Source: Hyphomonadaceae bacterium (lineage in GTDB: Bacteria; Pseudomonadota; Alphaproteobacteria; Caulobacterales; Aquidulcibacteraceae). Taken from it: DNA of 13,209 nucleotides. Shown here piece by piece: positions 1 to 6,791 of this stretch. Numbering within the stretch: the stretch's first letter is position 1; every line of letters begins with the position of its first letter. The DNA is taken from NCBI GenBank assembly GCA_016791325.1, contig JAEUMU010000104.1:1-13209 (forward strand), given 5' to 3'. The position numbers were made by a program, and so were the translations under genes. The notes below the pieces were generated by a model. The model made no database searches. It was not told where the DNA came from and worked only from the letters and a program-made list of their open reading frames with translations.

Positions 1-1266
1 GCCGCTATTCGCGCTGCTGAAGCGCAAGCGGGCGCAGCTGTCGGCGTGTTCGCCGATCTGCAGGGGCCGAAGATCCGCGTTGGCTTGTTTGAGCAAGGCG
101 AGATCAAGCTGCGTTTCAACGATGTGGTGACGCTGGAGGCCTCGAGCGAGCCGGGCGAAGATAAGCTGATCCGCCTGCCGCACCCCGAACTGGTGAACGC
201 TCTGGAGGAGGGCGATGTTCTCAAGCTCGACGATGGCAAATTGCAGATCACCGTTATCGAGCGCGGGCGCACGCAGCTGAAAGCGCGCGTGGATCATGGC
301 GGCGTGCTGAAGAACCAGAAGGGCGTCAACGTACCCACCCGCCGGATACCGATTTCAGCGCTGACCGAGAAGGACCGCGTTGATCTCGCCTACGCGCTCG
401 ATCTCGGTGTGGATTTCATCGCCTTGTCGTTCGTGCAGCATCCCGAAGACGTGCGTGAGGCGCGGGCGCTGATCAACGGCCGCGCCGGAATCATCTCCAA
501 GATCGAGAAGCCTTCTGCGCTCACTCAGATCGATGAAATTGTCGACCTCTCCGACGCGGTGATGGTTGCCCGCGGCGACCTTGGCGTGGAACTGCCGCCC
601 GAGCAGGTGCCGATCGCGCAGAGGCGCATTATTCGCGCGGCGCGTTCGGCGGGGAAGCCGGTGATCGTCGCTACGCACATGCTGGAAAGTATGGTTGAGG
701 CCGCCACTCCCACACGCGCGGAAGCCTCCGACGTGGCGACGGCGGTTTATCAAGGCGCCGACGCTGTAATGCTGAGCGCAGAGAGCGCGGTTGGGCGCCA
801 TCCGCAAAGTGCCGTTGCGATCATGGATCGCATCATCCGCGCCGTGGAGGAGGACGAGGATTACTGGGCAGCGTTGCCGCGTGACATGACGCCCCCGCAA
901 GCGACTACAGCCGACGCCATCGCGCTTTCTGCGCGCCATATCGCCGATGTCATCGGTTGCGCGGCGCTGGTGGCTTATACCGCGACCGGTTCGAGCGCGA
1001 TCCGTGTGGCGCGTGAACGTCCGCGCTGCGGCGTGATCGGGCTGACGCCCTTCGTGGAAACGGCGCGGCGGCTGTCGCTGGTGTGGGGGGTGCGTTCGAT
1101 GGTGACGGAGGATGTCCATAACGTCGAAGAGATGGTGGAAAAGGCCGATGCTGCGGTGCGCCAGCTGGGCGTGGCGGAAGTGGGCGATCGCATCGCGGTG
1201 ATCGCAGGTATTCCATTCGGCCGTGCCGGAAAGACCAACACCATCCGCGTGCTGAGACTGGAATAG
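1..1266 (+). CDS. pyk: Pyruvate kinase, 5' end cut by the window
   Basis: Pyruvate kinase transfers phosphate from phosphoenolpyruvate to ADP, the last step of glycolysis, in the cytosol. The frame is open from base 1, and residues before the first possible start (GTG at 46) already fit the family, reading into the hallmark DLQGPKIR; the true start therefore lies upstream. The 421 visible residues miss roughly 50-60 of the usual ~475. The B domain follows DLQGPKIR. The active-site segment IISKIEKPSAL (about base 490) carries the catalytic lysine, followed by MVARGDLGVELP (metal and substrate binding), ATHMLESM and PTRAEASDVATAVYQGADAVMLSAESA. The C-terminal alpha/beta domain is complete. The ATHMLESM segment has His where many relatives have Gln or Lys. 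The frame is intact, and the FMN reductase gene follows after 3 bases. Family identity is certain; allosteric type cannot be told. Confidence 0.97.
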   Translation, partial: AAIRAAEAQAGAAVGVFADLQGPKIRVGLFEQGEIKLRFNDVVTLEASSEPGEDKLIRLPHPELVNALEEGDVLKLDDGKLQITVIERGRTQLKARVDHGGVLKNQKGVNVPTRRIPISALTEKDRVDLAYALDLGVDFIALSFVQHPEDVREARALINGRAGIISKIEKPSALTQIDEIVDLSDAVMVARGDLGVELPPEQVPIAQRRIIRAARSAGKPVIVATHMLESMVEAATPTRAEASDVATAVYQGADAVMLSAESAVGRHPQSAVAIMDRIIRAVEEDEDYWAALPRDMTPPQATTADAIALSARHIADVIGCAALVAYTATGSSAIRVARERPRCGVIGLTPFVETARRLSLVWGVRSMVTEDVHNVEEMVEKADAAVRQLGVAEVGDRIAVIAGIPFGRAGKTNTIRVLRLE

Positions 1267-1269
1267 GCC

Positions 1270-1827
1270 ATGAGCACGCTAAAAATTCTCGCCGTCCCAG
1301 GCAGCTTGCGGCAGGGCTCTTACAATCGCGCCCTGGCGCGCGCCGCGCAGCAGGTCGCGCCTGCGGGCATGACGATCGGCATTCACGGGCTAGACGATGT
1401 GCCGCTCTATAATGGCGATGTGGAAGCACAGGGCGATCCGCCCGGCGTAGTCGCGTTCAAACAGGCGATCGCCGCCGCCGATGGGGTGTTGTTTGTAACG
1501 CCGGAATACAATCATGGCGTCCCCGGCGTGATGAAGAACGCCGTGGATTGGGCTTCGCGGCCTGCGGGTGGCGCGCCGTTGGCCGGCAAGCCGGTAGGCA
1601 TTATCGGCGCCTCGCCCGGGCAGACAGGAACCGCGCGCGGCCAAAGCCAATTGCGCCAGGCGTTCGAGTTCACCAATTCGTTCTGCATGCCGCAGCCGGA
1701 AATCCTGGTGTTCCGGGCGCACGAGAAGTTCGACGCGGCTGGTGCGTTGATCGACGCCAAGACCGGCGAATATCTTGGCAGATATCTGGAGGCGTTCAGA
1801 GCCTGGGTTGAGCAATTCAAATCCTAG
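1270..1827 (+). CDS. NADPH-dependent FMN reductase family protein (flavodoxin-like fold)
   Basis: A 185-residue cytosolic flavoprotein of the NADPH-dependent FMN reductase family, whose known members (ChrR, YieF, SsuE-like, azoreductases) reduce FMN, quinones, azo dyes or chromate with NAD(P)H. The N-terminal strand leads into the FMN phosphate-binding loop GSLRQGSYN (residues 11-19). The second flavin loop is TPEYNHGVPGVMKNAVDW (77-94), which is diagnostic. A third loop, IIGASPGQTGTARGQ, follows. The length is typical. The ATG lies 3 bases past the pyruvate kinase stop without a strong Shine-Dalgarno, so co-transcription and translational coupling are likely. The physiological substrate cannot be read from the sequence; quinone reductase is as plausible as FMN reductase. 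Confidence 0.93.
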   Translation: MSTLKILAVPGSLRQGSYNRALARAAQQVAPAGMTIGIHGLDDVPLYNGDVEAQGDPPGVVAFKQAIAAADGVLFVTPEYNHGVPGVMKNAVDWASRPAGGAPLAGKPVGIIGASPGQTGTARGQSQLRQAFEFTNSFCMPQPEILVFRAHEKFDAAGALIDAKTGEYLGRYLEAFRAWVEQFKS

Positions 1828-1830
1828 CGC

Positions 1831-1836
1831 GAGGGG
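1831..1836 (+). promoter_or_regulatory. Ribosome binding site of the serine hydrolase gene
   Basis: GAGGGG ends 3 bases before ATG 1840. It supports 1840, with its lipoprotein leader, as the original start, rather than an internal ATG after the frameshift. Confidence 0.5.
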
Positions 1837-1839
1837 ATC

Positions 1840-2966
1840 ATGCGCTCTATCGCTATTTGGGTGATTGCTGTGATGCTTTCAGCATGCGCAACGGCGCCCG
1901 CGCCGCGTTTGCCGAGCGGCGCGGCCATTGATGCCGAAGCGCAACGCCTGATGGCCGACGAGCGCGTTGTGGGCATGGCGGTGGCGGTGATGATGGGCGC
2001 GTTGTTCACGTCAATGCGTACGGCTACGCCAATCTGGCGGAACAACGCCCGTTGCAGCGCGATACCATCATGTATGGCGCCTCGCTCACGAAAGTGGCGT
2101 TCGCTTACATGGTAATGCAGCTGGTGGATGAAGGCCGCCTCGATCTGGATCGGTCGATCGCCGATTATTTGCCCCGCCCGTTGCCTGCATTTGAAGATTA
2201 CGCCGATCTAGAAGGTGACGAACGCTGGCGGCTCATCACGCCGCGCATCCTGCTGACGCACCGCAGCGGCTTCGCCAATATGCGCGTTCTAGAGGCGGAT
2301 CACCGGCTTTCCTTTCATTTCACGCCGGGCGAGCGTTACGCCTATTCTAACGAAGGCATCTGGGTGCTTCAGACCGTGTTGGAGGAAGGGCTTGGCCTTG
2401 ACGTCGGCGCGGAGATGCAGCGGCGCGTATTTGATCGCTTCGCCATGACGCGCACCTCAATGCAGTGGCGGGCTGATTTCCGGCCAAATCTGGCCGATGG
2501 CTACGCCATGGATGGTTCGTTTGAGCCGCATGACGAACGCTCGAACGTCGCCGCCGCCGGCTCGATGGATACAACGATCGAGGATCAAGCGCGGCTGTGG
2601 GCTGGCATTCTCAGCGGCGAGGGGCTTTCGGCGCAATCGCGAGCGGAATTCGTGCGGGGGCAATTCGCCGTGTCCAACGCGCGGCAGTTTCCAACGCTCT
2701 CGTCGCAGACTGATCCGCGCGCCGGCGAAATCGCTCTCTCGGCGGCGCCGGGCTTGATGACCTTCAACGATCCGCGCGCGGGACTTACTTGGTTTCGCGG
2801 GGGGCACAATGATTGGACAGGCAATATTGCGATTTGCCAGGAGCAATGTCGGCGCTGCGTGGTTTTCCTCGGCAACAGCGTACGCGCCGAGCTGATCTAT
2901 GAGGATCTCGCACGCTTCATCATCGGCGAGACGGCAATGCCTTGGTGGTGGATGTACGACAATTAG
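1840..2966 (+). pseudogene. Beta-lactamase-family serine hydrolase lipoprotein, frameshifted
   Basis: A class C beta-lactamase/penicillin-binding-protein-like serine hydrolase (Pfam Beta-lactamase; peptidase S12 or esterase relatives), probably anchored in the envelope. The first frame (1840-) encodes a signal peptide with lipobox LSAC (Cys16) and then a family-like start ending VVGMAVAV. At about 1990 the homologous reading jumps to the third frame, which continues DGRVVHVNAYGYANLAEQ and runs to the stop at 2966. Adding one base there restores about 375 residues, a normal length. The catalytic motifs lie after the shift: SLTK (SxxK, 2082-2093), YSN (2343-2351) and a GHNDWTGN segment (about 2803) in place of the KTG/HxG motif. 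If the shift is real, the only intact product would start at internal ATG 2052 without leader or first strands, and is unlikely to be active. The substrate is unknown. Confidence 0.85.
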
Positions 2967-2979
2967 TCCTGGCGCCACC

Positions 2980-4191
2980 TTACAGCACTGTGCGTGCGTG
3001 AACCGTTGCTTTGGTGGCGAGTGAGAAGCGCTCGTCCGGCTCAGTCGCCCGGCCGAGCACGAGATCGGCCATCATCCGCCCGACCTCAGGGCCGTGCTTG
3101 AAGCCGTGTCCTGATCCGCCGCCCAGCAGAAACGCGCCCTCAAGATCGGGGTGGCGGTCGATCAGAAAATCGCCGTTGGAGCTGTTCTCGTATTGGCACA
3201 CGCGGAATTCTGTGAAGGGCCGCCCGGCCAGCGCCGGAAAACGGCGATCGGCGAAAGCGCGCAGCAGAGCCGCGCCGTCTTCGCTCATACGCCGGTCTCC
3301 GGTATCTGGATCGAAATCCGGTCCATGCGTATCGCGCGCGATTTTGAATCCGCGGCCTTCCAGATTGGGGAAGCCGTAATAAAGATCGCCGCCGTTGAAA
3401 TCGGCCCAACCGGGCAGGGCGGCCGGTTCAAAGCGCTCATCGCCGTCTGGCGGGGCGATGAAGGCCACCTCCTGGCGCGTCACGAAAATGCGTTGGCCGA
3501 GCAATTCGGGAAAGACTTTAGGCAGCCACGGCCCGCACGCATAGACGATCGCCTCCGCCCGCGCCGCTTCGCCATCCAGCAACACGTGATGCCCATCTGG
3601 GCCGGGCGTGGCGTGTGCGAGGCGGTATTCGCCCCCTTGCGCTACAAAACGCGCCACCGTTTCCTCCACGCCGCGGCGCGCCATCAGCGCGCCGAACTCT
3701 GGCTCGAACAGGCCCAAGGTAACGCCGGTGAAATCGATCTGCGGCCAGCGTTGGGCCATGGCGTCATGATCGAGTTGCTCGAGCGGCAGGTTGAGTTCTC
3801 GGTGGACAGCGATGGAATCGCGCGCGTAATCGACCATTTCCGCGAAGAAAAAGAGCACGCCTGCATTGTGAAACAGCGGGAGTGTGGCCCGCTGCGAGAG
3901 GCGCCGCCACTCCTCCAATGAGGCCAGCGCCATCCGCGTGTAGATCGCGTCCCGCCCGTAGGCGGAGCGCGTCATACGGCTTTCGCCGCCGGAAGAGGCG
4001 CGCGCATTGGCTGGCCCCATCTGGTCGACCAGCAGCACGCGCTTGCCGGCGCGGCGTAAATGCTCAGCTGTCCATGCGCCAAATACGCCGGCGCCGACGA
4101 CGATGACATCGGGGCCGCCGCTCGGGCGTGCGCATGCGGCCAGCGGCGCCGCAGCGGCAGCCGCGAGAACGGATCGACGCGTGGTTCGCAT
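2980..4191 (-). CDS. FAD-dependent oxidase, sarcosine oxidase/DAO family, with Tat lipoprotein leader
   Basis: A 403-residue flavoenzyme of the DAO superfamily, closest in pattern to monomeric sarcosine oxidase and N-methyltryptophan oxidase, which oxidise secondary amines with O2. The dinucleotide-binding fold is VIVVGAGVFGAWTAEHLRRAG followed by an acidic residue at the strand end (LLVDQ). Near the C-terminus come FRVCQYENSSNGDFLIDRHP and GGGSGHGFKHGPEVG, matching the monomeric sarcosine oxidase segments around its covalent-flavin cysteine; here that cysteine is Cys332. The N-terminus is odd for the family: twin arginine (R5R6) followed by an alanine-rich stretch and LAAC (lipobox Cys20), suggesting Tat export and lipidation. 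The start ATG has a good upstream GGGGAGG. It converges on the serine hydrolase (13-base gap) and diverges from the P450. The substrate is not known; an N-methyl or other secondary amine is a guess. Confidence 0.92.
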   Translation of the reverse strand: MRTTRRSVLAAAAAAPLAACARPSGGPDVIVVGAGVFGAWTAEHLRRAGKRVLLVDQMGPANARASSGGESRMTRSAYGRDAIYTRMALASLEEWRRLSQRATLPLFHNAGVLFFFAEMVDYARDSIAVHRELNLPLEQLDHDAMAQRWPQIDFTGVTLGLFEPEFGALMARRGVEETVARFVAQGGEYRLAHATPGPDGHHVLLDGEAARAEAIVYACGPWLPKVFPELLGQRIFVTRQEVAFIAPPDGDERFEPAALPGWADFNGGDLYYGFPNLEGRGFKIARDTHGPDFDPDTGDRRMSEDGAALLRAFADRRFPALAGRPFTEFRVCQYENSSNGDFLIDRHPDLEGAFLLGGGSGHGFKHGPEVGRMMADLVLGRATEPDERFSLATKATVHARTVL

Positions 4192-4267
4192 GTGCTAGCC
4201 TCCCCGCTACAACACTAGGCGCGCGCCTTGGCGGACGTCCAGCGGGTGCGCAAAGGAGCGAAGGTTC
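4192..4267. promoter_or_regulatory. Shared divergent upstream region of the FAD oxidase and P450 genes
   Basis: These 76 bases separate two divergent start codons and must hold at least the proximal promoter elements of both. The oxidase ribosome binding site is at 4199-4205 (minus strand) and the P450 site at 4254-4258. I could not recognise convincing -35/-10 boxes or an operator. Confidence 0.5.
4254..4258 (+). promoter_or_regulatory. Ribosome binding site deciding the GTG start of the P450
   Basis: AGGAG lies 9 bases before GTG 4268. It supports this GTG start, which also gives a normal P450 N-terminus. Confidence 0.6.
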
Positions 4268-5548
4268 GTGAGCGAGAAAACGCTGAATTTGCCGGTCGAC
4301 ATCGCCCGAACGCTGGTGAGTCCGCAAGCTTATGCTGGCGAGGCCGTGCTTGACGCCTATCGCTGGATGCGCGCCTACAATCCGCTGGGCGTGGCCGCGC
4401 CAGAAGGGTTCAGCCCATTCTGGGTGGTGACAAAACACGCCGACATCCTGCAGATCAGCCGCGACAATGCGCTCTTCCCCAGCGCCGTGCGTCCGACGAC
4501 GCTAACGAACATTGAAAGCGAAGATCGCGCCCGGGCGCTTACCGGCTCGCCGCATCTGGTGCGTTCTCTGGTGCAGATGGACGAGCCCGATCACATGAAA
4601 TACCGCCTACTGACGCAAGCGTGGTTCATGCCCGCCAACATCAAGAAGCGCGAAGATGAGGTGCGCGTGCTTGCGCGGCGCGCCGCGCAGGAGTTCATCG
4701 CCACCGGCGGGCGGTGCGATTTCGTGAAGGATGTGGCGCTCAACTATCCGCTGCGTGTGGTGATGAATGTGCTGGGCGTGCCTGAAGAGGATTTCCCGCG
4801 CATGCTGCGACTGACGCAAGAATTGTTCGGCGCCAGCGATCCCGAAACGGAACGGTTCAAGGCCGCACTCAGCAACGAACAATTTTTCGGTCTCGTTATG
4901 GCGGTGCTGCAGGACTTTACCGACTATTTCGAAAAGCTCACGGCCGAGCGCCGCGCTCATCCTAAGGACGATCTGGCGACGTTGCTTTCCAACGCAGAGA
5001 TTGACGGCCAGCCGCTGCCGCCATTTGAGCGGACAGGATATTACACCATCATCGCCACGGCAGGGCACGACACGACGTCTTCCTCAACCGCTGCGGCGAT
5101 GTGGGCGCTGGCGACGCAGCCTGGGCTGCTGGAGCGCGTGCGCGGCGATCTCTCGCTCGTGCCGGCTTTGGTGGAAGAGGCGATCCGCTGGGCGACGCCG
5201 GTGAAGACCTTTATGCGCTCGGCCAGCGCTGATGCCGAGCTTCGCGGACGCACCATCAGGGCGGGCGATTGGCTGATGCTGTGCTACGCCTCCGGCAATC
5301 GAGACGAAGAAGTGTTCGAAAATCCGGACGCGTTCGACATCGACCGCACGCCGAACCGGCAGCTTGCGTTCGGCAGTGGCGCGCACGTATGCCTGGGCCA
5401 GCATCTGGCGCGTATGGAGATGCGGATTCTGTTTGAAGAATTGCTCCCGCGCGTGCGCAGCGTGCAGCTGGCGGGCGAGGCGCGCTACGTGGAGAGCTTC
5501 TTCGTGAGCGGCTTGAAGAGCTTGCCTGTGGCGTTCGAAGCGGCCTAG
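4268..5548 (+). CDS. Cytochrome P450
   Basis: A soluble bacterial-type cytochrome P450 monooxygenase of 426 residues, a normal length, with no membrane anchor. It inserts one oxygen atom from O2 into a substrate using electrons from a ferredoxin/reductase pair. Visible motifs: PDHMKYRLLTQAWFMPANI in the C-helix region; the I-helix oxygen-activation motif AGHDTT (residues 265-270); the K-helix ExxR in EEAIRW; and the heme loop FGSGAHVCLGQHLAR with the axial thiolate Cys375 (codon 5390-5392). All key residues are present, so it should be active. No ferredoxin or ferredoxin reductase gene is in the window, so redox partners lie elsewhere. It diverges from the FAD oxidase and converges with mrp. 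The CYP family and substrate cannot be assigned by eye; fatty acid, terpenoid or steroid-like substrates are all possible. Confidence 0.97.
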   Translation: MSEKTLNLPVDIARTLVSPQAYAGEAVLDAYRWMRAYNPLGVAAPEGFSPFWVVTKHADILQISRDNALFPSAVRPTTLTNIESEDRARALTGSPHLVRSLVQMDEPDHMKYRLLTQAWFMPANIKKREDEVRVLARRAAQEFIATGGRCDFVKDVALNYPLRVVMNVLGVPEEDFPRMLRLTQELFGASDPETERFKAALSNEQFFGLVMAVLQDFTDYFEKLTAERRAHPKDDLATLLSNAEIDGQPLPPFERTGYYTIIATAGHDTTSSSTAAAMWALATQPGLLERVRGDLSLVPALVEEAIRWATPVKTFMRSASADAELRGRTIRAGDWLMLCYASGNRDEEVFENPDAFDIDRTPNRQLAFGSGAHVCLGQHLARMEMRILFEELLPRVRSVQLAGEARYVESFFVSGLKSLPVAFEAA

Positions 5549-5599
5549 CGCCGCCAGGCGACCCTCGTGATCAGCTGGAATGTTCGCGTTCGAATAAGC

Positions 5600-6676
5600 T
5601 CATGTGACGCTAATTCGCGGCGCGGGCTTGCTCATGCGCGCGACATTGGCGAGTGCGGTTTGCGCCATGTTGCGGAAGCATTGGGAGACAGCGTGATCCG
5701 GCAGCGCCGAAACCAGCGGCGCGCCGGCGTCGCTGGCTTTGCGCAGATCCACGTCGATCGGGATTTCGCCCAGGAACGGAACGCCGGCGGCTTCGGCCGT
5801 GCGGCGTGCGCCGCCTTCGCCGAAAATGTGCGTGCGCGCGCCATCCGGGGTTTCGAAATAGGCCATGTTCTCGATCACGCCCAGGATCGGCGCATGCGTC
5901 TTCTCGAACATGGCGATGCCGCGGCGCACATCCGCCAGCGCCATTTCCTGTGGCGTGGAGACGATCACGGCGCCGGCCAGCGGCGTGCGTTGCACCAACG
6001 TGAGCTGCACATCGCCCGTGCCGGGCGGGAGATCGAGCACCAGCACGTCAAGGTCCCCCCAGGCGACGTCATCGAGCATCTGGCGCACCGCGCTCGTCGC
6101 CATGGCCCCGCGCCAGACCATCGGCTGGCTGGCGTCAACCAAGTAGCCGACGCTCATGGTGGCCAGGCCATGGGCGGGCAGCGGCGTCAGCGTTTTATTG
6201 GGGTTCATTTTCGGCTTGCGTCCGGCAACGCCAAGCAGTGTCGGCGCCGAGGGGCCATAGACGTCGAGGTCCAGAAGGCCCGTGCTCATCCCCAAAGAAG
6301 CGAATGCGCAGGCGAGATTCACGGCCACGGTGGATTTGCCCACGCCGCCCTTGGCGCTGGCCACGGCGATCACATGACGCACGCGGCTGATGCCCCCGGT
6401 TTTCTCTTGCTTGCCCTCGTGCGCGGTTAAAACGGCGGTTACGGCGCTCACGCCCTTGACAGAACGCGCTTCCGCTTCCGCGCGGTCGCGCAGCGCGACA
6501 TATCGCTCCACGTGTTCCGCGGGCGCTTCGAGCGTGAACGAAACCTTGCCGTCCGCGCGCGTTTCCAGCCCCGAAATCCGCCCAGACGTGAACAATCCCT
6601 TGCCGGTGAGAGGGTCGTTAATCGCATTAAGCCGCGTTTCGAGCGCTTCTCGGATGAGCGCCAACTGGTTGTTCAT
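5600..6676 (-). CDS. mrp: Mrp/ApbC/NBP35-family iron-sulfur carrier ATPase
   Basis: A cytosolic P-loop ATPase that carries and transfers Fe-S clusters to apoproteins. Residues 1-85 form the DUF59/MIP18-like domain (ALETRLNAINDPLTG onward). The ATPase domain starts at about 100 with the deviant Walker A KGGVGKST (109-116), followed by DLDVYGPSAPTLLG, MVWRGAM and the Walker B-like VLVLDLPPGTGD, all typical of Mrp. The C-terminal segment reads VIENMAYFETPDGARTHIFGEGG: the CPxC pair of E. coli-type Mrp is absent, as I recall for many alphaproteobacterial relatives. The ATG at 6676 is preferred over an upstream in-frame start at 6727 because AAAGGA lies 6 bases before it and the protein then begins like its homologues (358 residues). 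It diverges from hflK. Confidence 0.95.
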   Translation of the reverse strand: MNNQLALIREALETRLNAINDPLTGKGLFTSGRISGLETRADGKVSFTLEAPAEHVERYVALRDRAEAEARSVKGVSAVTAVLTAHEGKQEKTGGISRVRHVIAVASAKGGVGKSTVAVNLACAFASLGMSTGLLDLDVYGPSAPTLLGVAGRKPKMNPNKTLTPLPAHGLATMSVGYLVDASQPMVWRGAMATSAVRQMLDDVAWGDLDVLVLDLPPGTGDVQLTLVQRTPLAGAVIVSTPQEMALADVRRGIAMFEKTHAPILGVIENMAYFETPDGARTHIFGEGGARRTAEAAGVPFLGEIPIDVDLRKASDAGAPLVSALPDHAVSQCFRNMAQTALANVARMSKPAPRISVT

Positions 6677-6791
6677 GCTTGATCCTTTAGCACATGGGCC
6701 ACATATCGGCGCGCATGGGGGCGACACAAGCTTCCGTCATGGCCGCCAGAAGGCGCGCGCAACCACCAGAACGGCGGGGATGCCAGAGCAG
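6677..6791. promoter_or_regulatory. Divergent region between mrp and hflK
   Basis: About 115 bases between the two start codons presumably contain both promoters. The mrp ribosome binding site AAAGGA is at 6683-6688 (minus strand), and GGCGGGGA at 6773-6780 could serve hflK. No heat-shock or housekeeping promoter stands out. Confidence 0.45.

Noticed and set aside
355..1119. Long open frame on the minus strand inside pyk
   Set aside because: It is antisense to a clear pyruvate kinase, rich in Arg/His, and matches no family; a by-product of high GC.
5582..5591. Two GTTC repeats resembling the alphaproteobacterial LexA box
   Set aside because: The spacer is 2 bases instead of the 7 of GTTC-N7-GTTC, and the site lies between two convergent gene ends.
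5549..5599. Bidirectional terminator between the P450 and mrp genes
   Set aside because: No stable stem followed by a T-tract on either strand was found in these 51 bases.
5567..6430. 287-codon plus-strand open frame opposite mrp
   Set aside because: Its His/Arg/Ala-rich composition is typical of an antisense shadow, while the other strand has every Mrp motif.
6700..6729. Possible promoter for mrp on the minus strand (TTGTGT, 18-base spacer, TATGTG)
   Set aside because: Only part of each hexamer fits the consensus; such matches are expected by chance.
6390..6791. Upstream extension of the hflK frame by about 130 codons
   Set aside because: It runs through the antisense of mrp and lacks HflK similarity; homologues start at MPWND.
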